Shown here piece after piece: positions 8,843 to 19,900 of a DNA stretch of 64,000 nucleotides. Numbering within the stretch: position 1 is the stretch's first letter; each line of letters opens with the position of its first letter. The stretch is from the NCBI GenBank assembly GCA_002394685.1, contig DGUP01000051.1, forward strand, positions 62,001-126,000, written 5' to 3'. The translations under genes and the position numbers were made by a program. The notes beneath the pieces were generated by a model. It was not told the DNA's origin. It did no database searches and saw only the letters and a list, made by a program, of their open reading frames with translations. The stretch comes from Treponema sp. UBA4307 (GTDB lineage: Bacteria; Spirochaetota; Spirochaetia; Treponematales; Treponemataceae).

Positions 8843-9085
8843 TTACCCCATAATCGACTCAAGATAAAGAAACTCTTCATTCTGTTGACTGGCTTCCTGC
8901 TGATCAGTTGATTTTGAATAAAATTGAAGATATTTTATAAACCAAACGAATATTTCTATAGACTCACACAGACTGCCTTTTCTAACTAAAGTTCTCAGGA
9001 AAACAAAAAAATAACCAAGGTTCGTTTTAAAATTCCACGGGTTACCAATATAATATCTCTGTAGAATTAAGAAAGTACGATAAAA
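8843..9085 (-). pseudogene. Open 80-codon frame without a start: probable gene remnant
   Basis: The stretch 8817-9146 has no intact gene. Its reverse strand holds 80 sense codons with no stop in AT-rich DNA (stop TAA at 8845-8843; bounded upstream by TAA at 9088-9086). The composition looks protein-like: aromatic and basic at first (NPWNFKTNLGYFFVFLRTL, then IEIFVWFIKYLQFY), ending in a polar Gln/Glu-rich tail KSTDQQEASQQNEEFLYLES. No ATG/GTG/TTG start lies near the beginning, so it is read as the 3' remainder of a lost gene. Family not recognised. It could be chance. Confidence 0.35.
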
Positions 9086-9121
9086 TTACATACCTGAAAG
9101 TTTTCTGAAAATTTTATCGTA
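9076..9121. promoter_or_regulatory. Perfect 12-bp inverted repeat upstream of lipoprotein gene
   Basis: TACGATAAAATT (9076-9087) is the exact reverse complement of AATTTTATCGTA (9110-9121) across 22 bp. It ends 13 bp before the Shine-Dalgarno of the following gene. It would form a 12-bp hairpin in the 5' leader or serve as a two-half-site operator. Confidence 0.45.
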
Positions 9122-9146
9122 TAAAGTTTTGATAAGGAGATTTTTT

Positions 9147-9830
9147 ATGAAAAGAAAAATTTTGGCTTTATTTATACCAGTGATTATGAGTTTTTTTATG
9201 TCCTGCATCTATGTTACAGATAATTCAGAACATACGGCTACACTTAATGTTCTAAATCTGACTGGTGAACAAATTACAGTAAAGTTTATTCCAGGGGATT
9301 CACAGGCACTTTTTAAGGAGTGGATTATTGAAGATATTCCCTCAATAGACAAAGATGATGCTATTCTTTCAAAGAGTTTTTCAGAAATCATTGATGATGA
9401 TGAAGAAAACAGATACGGCAGAAAAATATTTACTTTTGTTCCAGGCAAATACTTAACTGATATCAATAATAATGTTGAGTATGATGTTGTTTCTTCTGTG
9501 TTATATCAAAATGATACACAATTAAGCCGCAGAAATAATCCAACCTTTAATTTGTATTACAATGACAACCCTGAAATGAATTTCATTGTAATTAATACAA
9601 AACTTAAAGCAAAAATTTCCAGAGAAACTTATAATTCTCTTAGCGATAGTGATGAAAATATTGCCCACGCCATATGGTCAATTTACAGATCAAACTATCG
9701 CGATAACAGCTTAGTAATTTCAGCAACTTGCTATGGTACCCCGGCTGAATTAATAGAAAAAATAAACCTGCTGGAAAATATTGACACACTTATCGAAGAC
9801 ACAGAGAGTTATGTAGTCTTTATTTACTAA
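9147..9830 (+). CDS. Putative lipoprotein of unknown function
   Basis: The N-terminus is KRKILALFIPVIMSFFMSC, a lipoprotein signal with a relaxed spirochaetal lipobox (F-M-S-C). The mature protein of about 205 residues is Asp/Asn/Glu-rich with predicted beta-strands (TATLNVLNLTGEQITVKFIPG, FNLYYNDNPEMNFIVINTKL). It has no catalytic motif I recognise. ATG at 9147 is chosen over TTG at 9129 because AAGGAGA (9134-9140) is correctly spaced for it. It is a single gene preceded by a perfect inverted repeat, followed by the convergent AraC fragment. Probably membrane-anchored facing periplasm or surface. Confidence 0.65.
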   Translation: MKRKILALFIPVIMSFFMSCIYVTDNSEHTATLNVLNLTGEQITVKFIPGDSQALFKEWIIEDIPSIDKDDAILSKSFSEIIDDDEENRYGRKIFTFVPGKYLTDINNNVEYDVVSSVLYQNDTQLSRRNNPTFNLYYNDNPEMNFIVINTKLKAKISRETYNSLSDSDENIAHAIWSIYRSNYRDNSLVISATCYGTPAELIEKINLLENIDTLIEDTESYVVFIY

Positions 9831-9851
9831 GCATTAAGAAATTTGACCTGA

Positions 9852-10397
9852 TTATTTTTCCATTTGAGTCCAGCTGGAACTTTTACGAAATTCTGTTGGT
9901 GTAAGTCCAGTCTGGTCTTTGAATTGTCGCATAAAATGAAACTCACTTTTGTATCCACATTTAAGGGCAATTTCTGAAATTAAAAGATCAGATCTGGAAA
10001 GAAATTCCTTAGCTTTTTCAATACGTCCGATTATTACATCATGCATCACACTTACACCAAAAGTATGTGAATATAAATGCTGAAAACCGGAACGACTTAA
10101 ATTCATATACGAGGCCATATCATCTATACCGGAAAAAAGATCAGGCTCTTCAAAAATTCTCGTTCTTAAATACGTCAAACGATCATTTTTACTTGCCATA
10201 ACATTTGGTGCTTTTAATACTTTACATTTGACTTGCTGTGCTATTTGATAGAAAAGTACGGATGTAAGCAAAATCTTTATTTCTTCATGATATACATCAG
10301 CAGAAAAATGATTGTAAGAAATTTGATGTATTATTGCTGACAATTCATCAACGTTTCCAAGATAAACAGGTGTATCAAATATAATTCCAAGCTTCAA
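9852..10397 (-). pseudogene. AraC-family regulator, 5'-truncated
   Basis: The C-terminal ~100 residues are a complete AraC DNA-binding domain: DLFSGIDDMASYMNLSRSGFQHLY and ISEIALKCGYKSEFHFMRQFK followed by TGLTPTEFR. Upstream, TPVYLGNVDELSAIIHQISYNHF belongs to the linker region of full-length AraC proteins (usually about 280 aa). The only start is a TTG inside LLKLGIIF. The same frame stays open and still looks AraC-like upstream (ITAIPQKWYKNELLKLG) until about base 10440, where it runs into the 5'-truncated plus-strand gene. The N-terminal sensor half is missing, so I read it as a deletion remnant. A short expressed DNA-binding protein cannot be excluded. Confidence 0.7.
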
Positions 10398-10418
10398 AAG
10401 TTCATTTTTGTACCACTT

Positions 10419-11099
10419 TTGTGGGATTGCAGTGATTACTTTAATAGAGATACTTCTGGAGGAAAAGCTCTGGGCTTTGGTAATTACCCTGAAATTGCAG
10501 AAATATTTTCAAGCCGTAGTTATGAAGTTCAGAGGAATGTAACTGGTTCCGGTCTTGCAAAAGTTGAAGAAAGACAAAGCCTTGCACCAGAAAGCATTTA
10601 TGATAACAGTTACAGTAAAACTCAGACTTCAACGGCTATTGCTTATACCGGCTATTCAGATAGTAGCTGGCAGGTTAATACTGCACAAATTGAATCTACC
10701 TGGGATCCTGATGTTCATATGTGCGGAGTTGTTTGCAACAATAAAGAGTTTACAACAGCAGCAACAGGAACTTACACTGTAAGCCTAGATTTTTCTAACA
10801 GTATTCTTGCTGGTGGAGAAACAAATTTTGTGTCTGGGGCAGGAAAAGCAAATGGAGGATACCATCTCTATCTTCACATTACAAACGGAAATAAAATCCT
10901 TAGTGGAAAGAAAATTACAGTTACCGAAATAAAAGCCGGAAGCACCAGTATTCCTATGTCAGGCCCACTCAGCACTACCGCATCTGGTTCCGGAAATGTA
11001 TCTCTGGAAGTGTATAGCGAATGGGGAAGTAACAAACTTATAGATATAAGCAAAATTTCAAATGCTTCAATCCTTTCTATTACATTTAAGATTCAATAA
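10419..11099 (+). pseudogene. 5'-truncated secreted glycoside hydrolase (GH5-like end plus C-terminal beta-sandwich)
   Basis: The frame opens with WDCSDYFNRDTSGGKALGFG then YPEIAEIF. This matches the pattern that ends GH5 endoglucanase catalytic domains (Trp-Asp, a short loop, F/L-N/D-R, then P-E-I helix). About 170 residues follow with Ser/Thr/Gly-rich beta-strands (YSDSSWQVNTAQIESTW, TGTYTVSLDFSNSILAGG, GGYHLYLHITNGNKILSGKK), resembling a carbohydrate-binding or accessory beta-sandwich. No signal peptide, catalytic Glu or real start codon is present; the TTG at 10419 lies on the junction with the AraC fragment. The GH5 assignment is moderate. Confidence 0.6.
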
Positions 11100-11153
11100 G
11101 TTTCGCTATATTGCCGTCATATTGATAAAGAAACGAAGCTGAACATTAAAATA

Positions 11154-11200
11154 AAAACGGAAATGCAAAGATGATTATATCATAATTGCATTTCCGTTTT
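11154..11200. terminator. Bidirectional terminator hairpin
   Basis: AAAACGGAAATGCA (11154-11167) pairs with TGCATTTCCGTTTT (11187-11200), a 14-bp perfect stem with T/A tracts on both flanks. It sits between the convergent hydrolase fragment and the solute-binding protein gene. Confidence 0.85.
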
Positions 11201-11220
11201 ATAAAAAATTATAAAAAGTA

Positions 11221-12516
11221 TTACTTCAATTCAGGAAATTCTTTGTATGCAGCTTCGTAAAAATTTTCAAGTGCAACACTGATGCTCACATTTCCAAAAA
11301 TATATTCCTTCATTTCTGTCATGAATAAATTATTCAACTCTAAATCATACTCTGTTGTAGCTGTCTGGCGCAAAGAATCTGCCTGACGGTAGTAATACTG
11401 CATTACCTTCTGATCACCAAGGAATTCAGATGTATATCCTTCCTCATCCAGAGTTTTAACAGCAGCCTTATTATTTGGTATAGTATTTGAATTACCGCAG
11501 AGTTTTTTCATTGCTTCTTCATCACATGAAATCTTTAACAAAAGGTCTTTTATAACATCAGCATTATCTGTACCCTTTGCAGCACAAACGAAGGATCCTC
11601 CCCAGTAAGATGCTTCTGGTCCCATACAAATTCCCCATTCACCAGGAGCAGCAGAAAAATTCATTACATAGTTAATAAACCAGTCAGCTCCATAATAAGC
11701 AAAAATATTTCTGCCGCCGCTCATTCCATCCATCCATGTGTAATCCCAGCAAACACCGCCCTTATTGTATCCTTTATCAATATACTTTCTGGAATGCTCT
11801 ACCCATTCTTTAAGGGCTGGATCAATATTAATTTTATTGTTAACAACCCACGGAGTTTTTTTACTCTGACTGAATGCCCTGAATGTTTCATCAAAACCTG
11901 CAAATAATTCGTATCCTTCACCCTTGAGCATTTCTGCAAGATGATCCATTCCATCCCAGCTTGAAACATATGCCTGAACTTCATCAGGATCATCTGTTCC
12001 CAGAACTTCTTTTGCAATCGATCTGCGGTAAATAAACATAGAAGGAGTTACCATCCATGAAACACCACAAATATTACCTTTGTTATCGCTTGCAATATCT
12101 TTTGTATACTGGAACTGATTTTTCATATCTTCATCTGAAAGACCAATATCTTTTTTTACATCAAGCAAATATCCGGCATTTATAAAGTGTTTAATATAAT
12201 CCGGTTCAATAATAAGTAAATCTATTTTTTCATCATCCGAAAGCTTATTCTGATTATTCAGAAGATCTTTAATTGTGTTAAGATAGTTTCCGTCAAAAAA
12301 TGGAATTGTGTGCCATTCAACCGTTACATTTTCAGGAAATTCATACCCCAGATTATCCATAACTACATTCTGAAACTCCTCATTATATGAGTAAATATTC
12401 AGAACCTTTCCACCAGATGAACAATAGTTTGCATTATTTACTTTCTTCTTTGGTGCAGCACATAAACTTGAAGCTGTGAATGCCATTGCCATCAAACAAA
12501 TTAACAGTTTTTTCAT
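11221..12516 (-). CDS. Extracellular solute-binding protein (carbohydrate ABC type, orphan)
   Basis: Periplasmic sugar-binding protein of the family-1 class. Signal peptide MKKLLICLMAMAFTASSLC, cleaved near CAA. The mature start KVLNIYSYNEEFQNVVMDNL, the IDLLIIEPDYIKHFINAGYLLDV hinge and GVSWMVTPSMFIYRRSIAKEVLG fit the fold, as does SYWGGSFVCAAKGTDNADV. Length 431 aa is normal. A Shine-Dalgarno (AAGGAG) precedes the ATG by 8 nt. No permease or ATPase genes are adjacent, so it must use components encoded elsewhere, unlike the SBP near 24 kb. It ends at the shared terminator at 11.2 kb. Confidence 0.85.
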   Translation of the reverse strand: MKKLLICLMAMAFTASSLCAAPKKKVNNANYCSSGGKVLNIYSYNEEFQNVVMDNLGYEFPENVTVEWHTIPFFDGNYLNTIKDLLNNQNKLSDDEKIDLLIIEPDYIKHFINAGYLLDVKKDIGLSDEDMKNQFQYTKDIASDNKGNICGVSWMVTPSMFIYRRSIAKEVLGTDDPDEVQAYVSSWDGMDHLAEMLKGEGYELFAGFDETFRAFSQSKKTPWVVNNKINIDPALKEWVEHSRKYIDKGYNKGGVCWDYTWMDGMSGGRNIFAYYGADWFINYVMNFSAAPGEWGICMGPEASYWGGSFVCAAKGTDNADVIKDLLLKISCDEEAMKKLCGNSNTIPNNKAAVKTLDEEGYTSEFLGDQKVMQYYYRQADSLRQTATTEYDLELNNLFMTEMKEYIFGNVSISVALENFYEAAYKEFPELK

Positions 12517-12550
12517 GTTGTTAACTCCTTATTTTGTCATAAATATATTT

Positions 12551-13480
12551 TTATCTCCGCTCAGCTTTTCCGCGGGAAATAAAATCCATTTTACTTTTTT
12601 CTTTGCGGGAAAGACGTTTGTAGCCACCATTTGCAACTGGAGCCATTGCTTTTGAAGCAGCAGCTTTTTCTTCTGACTTCCGTTCCTCTTTCCATACAGG
12701 TGTACGAGGATGTGGATCGCCTTTTTCTACATACTCACGCCATTCAACAGGTTCCGGCACTTCAAATTTCATATGTTCGCCGGTTGAAGGATGATTAAAT
12801 TCCAGAGTGCGGGCATGGAGCGCCAGACGATGGAATGGATCTGTATTAGCACGATAATTTTCATCTCCTGCAAGAGGATATCCTTTTGAAGAAAGATGGG
12901 CACGAATCTGGTTTTTCTTTCCTGTATCCAGTGAAAGTTCAAAAAGAGTATGTGTTTTTCCTCTCAACAAAACTTTGTAATGGGTTCTTGCAGGTACAGT
13001 TTTTGCTGTATCGGATTCATCGTGTTTTACATATCCTACATGATGGGAATTTTGAGCAAGCTCATCATCAATTAATCCGCTGTCATCCAGAGCTTTTTCT
13101 TTTTTACGTGGATTTTCTCCAACTGCAACATAGAGACGTTCTGTAACCATTTTATGCCAGGTAGTCATAACTTTTTTTTGTGTTGCTTCATTAAGTGCAA
13201 ACATCATTACACCACTTGTATCTCTGTCCAGACGATGAACTACATAAGGCTTATGATTATTAGCATAAGTGCCCTTTGAACGCATAATTTTTTCAAGCAC
13301 CTGTTCAGCGGTTCTTGCTTTACTTCCAGGATATGGGCAGGAAAGCATTCCACTTGGTTTTTCAATTACAATGATATCCTTATCTTCATAGAGAACTTCA
13401 ATTTTTTCTTTACCGTAGTCAGCTTTGTGTTCTCTTTTATATTGAGTGCTGGCTTTTACATGATGAATTGTTTCTTTCAT
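12551..13480 (-). CDS. RluA-family pseudouridine synthase
   Basis: Isomerises specific uridines in rRNA or tRNA. The catalytic motif HRLDRDTSGVMMFA lies near residue 82, with the Asp in HRLDRD as nucleophile. IIVIEKPSGMLSCPYPG precedes it, and the family motifs TGKKNQIRAHLSSKGYPLAGDENY and RLALHARTLEFNHPSTGE follow. The C-terminal ~45 residues are Lys/Arg-rich and probably disordered. The substrate position is not readable. The ATG shares a base with the stop codon of the upstream small membrane protein (TAATG), so the pair is co-translated. Confidence 0.92.
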   Translation of the reverse strand: MKETIHHVKASTQYKREHKADYGKEKIEVLYEDKDIIVIEKPSGMLSCPYPGSKARTAEQVLEKIMRSKGTYANNHKPYVVHRLDRDTSGVMMFALNEATQKKVMTTWHKMVTERLYVAVGENPRKKEKALDDSGLIDDELAQNSHHVGYVKHDESDTAKTVPARTHYKVLLRGKTHTLFELSLDTGKKNQIRAHLSSKGYPLAGDENYRANTDPFHRLALHARTLEFNHPSTGEHMKFEVPEPVEWREYVEKGDPHPRTPVWKEERKSEEKAAASKAMAPVANGGYKRLSRKEKSKMDFISRGKAERR

Positions 13481-13824
13481 TATTCGCCTTCTTTCTTGAT
13501 GTCATTTGACTGGTCTTCCATCTGATTATTCCTGTAGTTTTTATTAAGGTTGATGTTAAAAATGATGGTGATAATCACAATTATTATCAGATAGATAATA
13601 GCAAAAACCTCTACTACAAGTTTTGTTGCTTCTTTACGAAATGCCAGTGCCAGAATTCCGTAAACAAGTGTAATTGCCCCAAGTATTGAAAAAGTCTTAG
13701 ATGCAATCTTTGCAAATGCATTTTGATTTTTCTTTTGAACTTTCAAAAAAATTCCACAGGCTGTAAAAACAAATCCAATAAAGAGAAATAAAACTGCAAC
13801 TAAAACAAATGACTTAGGATTCAT
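13480..13824 (-). CDS. Small integral membrane protein, unknown function
   Basis: 114 aa with three hydrophobic helices: SFVLVAVLFLFIGFVFTACGIFL, TFSILGAITLVYGILALAF and VFAIIYLIIIVIITIIFNI. It ends in a charged Asn/Asp/Lys tail (NKNYRNNQMEDQSNDIKKEGE). A good GGAGG lies upstream of the ATG. Its stop overlaps the start of the pseudouridine synthase. No functional motif is visible. Confidence 0.7.
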   Translation of the reverse strand: MNPKSFVLVAVLFLFIGFVFTACGIFLKVQKKNQNAFAKIASKTFSILGAITLVYGILALAFRKEATKLVVEVFAIIYLIIIVIITIIFNINLNKNYRNNQMEDQSNDIKKEGE

Positions 13825-13971
13825 ACAGAAAACCTCCAGATGACTCTAATCAGAATATATATGAGTAATCTTATATATTCAAGTTTGTTCTATAATATAT
13901 AGTGTGAATATTTCATTCTATAGACTACAAAAATATAACGGGTTATTATAAAAGGCAAATAAGGAGTTTGT

Positions 13972-16900
13972 ATGTTGAATTTAAGAATCAAACCATTTTT
14001 TATTTCAATTCTTTGTACACTCATAACAGCATCTTTGTTAACAACACTTTCCTGTTCTCAAAGAGCTTATGCAGCAAACAAGGATTCAGTGAGGGGAGGA
14101 GAAGTTGCCGAAAGCGAATACAAAGAATTCTTTGTACTTTCAGTTAATCCGGAAGACACTCTTCCTTCTTCCATTAAATATCCTTCTATTCAAGTTCAGT
14201 TCAGTCAGCCGGTTGTACCACTTGCAAAATTGACTGATGAATCTGATAAAAGTGATTTTGTAACTATTGAACCTGCACTTAACGGAACATTCCGCTGGTT
14301 AGGAACAAGCATTCTCAGTTTTGAATCAACAGATGAAGTTCCTCCACAGGCAGAATATACGATCAAAGTAAATCCTGGAATTGAATCTCTTTCTGGAGTG
14401 AAACTTACAGGAGAAACAACTTTTAAATTCCACACACAGGAACTGGAAGCACTTTTTATTCGTCCTGCATACGAAGCTGTTAAACAAAAGCAGTATGTGA
14501 GCCGTGACAATGTTCCTCCAGAACTGGCAAATTCAATTGCCCTTTTCTTTAATTATCCTGTTGATTGTGATTACGTTTCAAAATTCATCACTATTTATGC
14601 TGCAAACAAAAAATGCAATTTTACTGCAAAACAGCTTTATGATTATGCAATCGAAATCACACTTGATTCAAAGAGTGAAATTCCTTTTAACTCTGAAGTT
14701 ACTGTTGTACTGGAAAAAGGTGCAGCTTCTAAAAAAGGTTCTCTCCCTGTTTCAAAATCAAAGTATCTGTCATTTAAAACAGGACCGGAACTTAAATTTG
14801 AAAGCATTTCCGGAAACGATTACAATTATCCAAATTCAATAATTATTTCCTACAGCCGCGGCTTAAAAGAGGGCCAGGAAGAAACTATCCTGCAGAATCT
14901 TACAATTGATCCTTCAGATTCCCTGGATATTAAAAAAGAAAATATTAAGATTGAAGGCAAAAAAATTATCCTTAAAAATCTTGAATTCGAAACAGACAAG
15001 GAATACAAGGTTTCATTAAATACAAATCTTTACGATAATTTTGGCAAGTTGTCTTCAGACAAAATCTTAAATCAGAAAGTAAAAGTTCAAAAACGCAGTA
15101 ATGCTTACGTTAACTATGGCTATTCTGATTTTGGAATTCTTGAAGCCCAGTACGAGCCTAATATTGCATTTGCATTTAAGAACACAGTTTCCGGCTATTA
15201 CGGTATAAAACCAATTACTGCTGGAGTTGATTATGACAGTCCTGCTTTTGAAAATTACAATGAAATCTACGAAGGGGATTACAAAAAGAATGAGCAGGTT
15301 GTTGTTGTAGTTCCTCTCAAGGATGTTCTCAAACGTACTGCTGACGGTTACAGGGGAGCAGCTTTCTTTAAGTCAGCCTTCTCTTATAAAGATTACAGTT
15401 ACTGGAACAAAAAAGAAGAAATCCGTGAAAGAGAAAAAACTCAGGTTATTCAGGTAACTGATTTAGGAATTTCAATCCGCTACGATACAAAGAGAGCACT
15501 TGTTCTGGTTACAAAACTTTCCAGTGGAAAACCAGTTCCTGGTGCTACTGTTAATTTTTATGATGCCGGAAAGGATTCTTACAGTCCAAAACTTAATTTC
15601 AAAGGTGAAATCATTCTTTCGGCAACAACAGATGAAAACGGATTTGCTGAACTGCTTTTTGACAAACGCTTAACCCGTTCAAATGGTTACTACATTGAAG
15701 CAGTTTACGGTGATGACAGTGTATACTGCGCTCCAAACAATACAAATATGTGGAGAACATCAGCATATGTTGATCAGCTGGACAAGCCTCTGGAAACTGA
15801 ATATTTCACATTTATGTTCACAGACCGCAGGCTCTATAAACCAGGTGAAACTGTTACTTTCCGTGGAATAGACAGAGCACTTAAAGATGGAAAATACAGT
15901 CCTGTAAAAGAAAACTTTACCCTGGAACTTACAAAGGGCAGCCGCTGGAATCCAGAAGTTATCATGAAAATTGCTTCGGGCACACACACAGAAAACGGTA
16001 CTTTCTGGAACAAGGTTACTCTTCCTGAAAATCTTGAGCCGGATGATTATGGAATTCTCTACACTTCAGATACACATAAAGAATTCTGTCCTATTACAAT
16101 CCAGCACTTTGAAAGACTTCGCTTTGAAGCTAGTACCAGTATTCCTGATATTACTTTCTTCAGCGGAGATGAACTTTCTGCAACTGTAAAAGCTTCATAT
16201 CTGGGCGGCGGTGCAATGAACGGCTGTACCTATGAAAGCAACTGGGAACGTGAGCCATCTTTCTTCTATCCAAGGGGTACAGATTACGAATCATACTCAT
16301 TTGGTCCAAATAATGGATACGATGGATTGAACTATATTTCTTCAAATGAAGGAAAACTTTCAGAAGATGGTACTGCAAATCTTTCAGTTCAGTCTGGAAA
16401 CGAAAAGCTTAAGGGTACTCCTTACAGGTACAGAATCGAAACTATGATTTCTGATTTGGGAAATCAGGCAATTACTACAATAAATTCTGTAACTGTTCAT
16501 CCTGCAAAATACTACATTGGCGTAAGTGATTACCAGGACGTTTCAGGTTTCCCTAAAGCTGGAAATGCAATTAAATTCAACTATATCCTTATGTCCCCTG
16601 ACAAATCCATGGCAGATTCTGCAGTTATAGGTAAGCAGATGAAACTGGAACTTATCCACGACAAATGGGTAAAAGTTCAGCAGGCCAGCGTTACCGGTAA
16701 TGTTTACACCCGCTGGGACATGAAAACTGAAACTGAATACGAAACAACAATTCCTCTTAAAGCAACTGTCACTCCTGCAAGTTTAAGTGTAACTCCAAAA
16801 GAGGGCGGTTCATACACACTTCGTCTTTCTTCAGTTGATTCAAAGGGCAATGAAGTTATTACAGAAAAGAGATTCTACGTTACAAGTTCAAACATGAACT

Positions 16901-19900
16901 GGTTCCACAATGATGATGAAACTGAAATCAGCATGAGAACTGACAAATCACTTTACAACGTTGGTGATACAGCACAGATTTTCATGGAAAGTCCTCTTCC
17001 TGCCGGTACATACATGATTACTACTGAACGGGAAAACATCATCAACTATGAACTTAGAACTCTGGATAAACCAACTGATGTTATCAATGTAAAAATTGAA
17101 GACAGCTTTGTACCTGTAATGTATGTAACTGTTTCTTCATATTCTGTACGCAGCAGTGATCCAAAAAAATCTTACGGCGAATACGATTTGGGCAAGCCAA
17201 GAGGATACTTTGGTCTGGCAACTCTCAAGGTAAGCACTGACAGTGTAAGTTTTGATATTGATATTTCTTCTTCAAAAAATACTTACCGTCCTGGTGAAGA
17301 AGCTGAAATTTCTTTAACAGCAAAAGACCATAATGGTAATCCAATTAAAAATGCTGAAATTACTCTTATGGCAGTTGATCGTGGTGTTATTGATTTAATT
17401 AATTATCACGTTCCTGATCCTGTAAGATTCTTCTGGTCAGAATACAACTTCCCTGATTGTGTAAAGGGTGGTGACAGCCGTTACTATCTTCTCGACCCGG
17501 TTACTTTTGAAGCCAAGAATCTTATTGGTGGAGACTCCGGCGATGATGACAAGATGAACGAAAGAAAGAATTTCGATCCTACAGCAGTCTTCCTTCCTGC
17601 AATCAAAACTGATGAAAATGGTAAGGCAAGTTGTAAATTTACTCTGCCGGATACTTTAACCGCTTACCGCATTACAGCAATTGGTGTTAAGGACAATAAT
17701 TTCTCTATTAAAGAAAACGAAATTTCTGTTGCTAATCCAGTGTCTGTAAGACAGGTTCTTCCACGCCAGCTTCGTTTAAATGATAAGGGTGAACTTGGAC
17801 TTGTACTTTCAAATCTTGATAACAAAGATCACAATCTGAACGTTCAGATGTACATCTATCCGGGAATTGAAAAGAGTGGTCTTAAACAGAATAAAGACGA
17901 AATCCAGAAATTACCTGGAGCAGCCTCTGTTATTGGGGACAGTTTAAAACAGGTTTCTGTTAAAGCAAACCAGACTTCTCAATTAATGTTCCAGATTTCT
18001 GCAGATGAAGCCGGATGGATTACAGTTGAATTTGTTACTAAGAGTGATGTTCTTAATGAAAAACTTTTAGTTCCTCTTCAGATTGAAAAGCCTTATATTT
18101 ACGAAACTGTTACTACAGTCGGACAGGTGGATGGAGATAAAAAGACTGAATCTATTACAGAACAGCTTATCATTCCATCTGACATTGAAGACGGAAAGGG
18201 ACAACTGAAAATTATTCTCGACCCAAGCCGCCTCGGAACTTTGACAGATGCTATTTCTTACGTATTCCATTACCCTTATGGATGTCTGGAACAGCGTTCT
18301 GCAGCAATCCTTCCACTGGCACTTTTTGGTGAATATATTGATGTTTTAGGACTTAAGAGTGAAGTTGTAGATCCAATGTCTGTTGTGGAAAAGGAAATCT
18401 CTTCATGGAAGAATTCACAGCTGGGAGACGGAGGATTCCCTTACTGGCCAAATGGAACAAAGTCTAATACATTCGTTTCCGCACGTCTTGCAGAAATTTA
18501 TGCTGTCTGCCTTGAAAAAGGTATTGATATCAACAAGTACGTTAACATCAATGCTCTCTGCAGATATCTGTACTCAAATGCAACCCAGTATATTATGGAT
18601 GCACCAGAAAGCAGTCAGATGGATGTATATAATTCAGCCTACATCTTCTATGTGCTCTCAAAGTTGAATTACAACTTCAATAATGATTATCTGAATTATA
18701 TTATGAGTTGTAAAAAGAATGATGTTGATATTTCTGCACTTGTTGCTCTTACATATTACAACCTTGGTCAGGAGAAGAAAGCAGCTTCAATTGCTAAGGA
18801 TTTGAGAAAATACATTTCTTATACAACAAGAGGCTGCAGCGTTTCTTCAATGGTTGATTCAAATTCAATCTATCTGGATCCATTTACACGTGGTTCTTCA
18901 ACAGCATATGCTCTTCTTCTCAAGTTGAACTCTATCCTTAATCCAAAGGATGATATTAACCAGCACCTGCTTTTCGAACTTGCCATGCTTCAGAAACAGA
19001 GTAACGGTTACTGGAATTCAACTTCAGAAACTTCCCGCGTACTTGATGCAACATACACTTACATTAAGGCCAATAATCTTGATAATCTTGATTTTGCAGC
19101 AGTAGCGGTTTTGGGAGAACCAAAGAATCCTGATGAAGAAATTCCTATGACTTCAAGCAATATTCTTGCAAGTGGAAACTTCAAGGGCGTAAGTTCAAAA
19201 CCTGTAGAAACAATCTCTGACTTTAAGAAAGCTCCACTTTCAAAGGTTAAGAGAGATCAGCCGCTGAATTTAACATTCTCAAGAACTGGTAAGGGTAGCC
19301 TCTACTACACAGCAAGCATGAAATATGCAGTGCCTGTTGATCAGCAGTACGCAAAGGATCACGGAATTACACTTTCTGTAATCTACTATGATACCAAAAC
19401 AGGTAAAGCTGTTTCAGAAGATAAACTTATTCAGGGAAATACCTACAAAGCAAAACTGTGCATTTCTACAACAAAGAATCGTGCTCACGTAGCAGTCCGT
19501 GTTCCTGTTCCAGCCGGTTGTGAAATTCTCAACGCAGCCTTTGCTACAACAGGTTCTATGCCAAGGGATAATACACCTTCACAGGAGAACACTAATAATA
19601 ATAGTGTTTCTCACGACGATGATTTCCCATGGAGTTATTATGATGATTGTGATGATGAAGAATTGTATTATGCATTTACTCATCGTAACAACAGCTGGTA
19701 CTACGAATACTTTGGTCCTCTTTCAAACCAGGCCATCTACGATTCTGAAGTTCAATATTTCTTTGATACACTTTATCAGGGATATCAGGAAATGAGCTTC
19801 TACTTCCGTGCAACACGCAAGGGTACTTACAATGTTCCTTCAGCAACAGCAGAATGTATGTATCAGGAAGAAATCTTTGGTAGAACAAATGGTAAAATCT

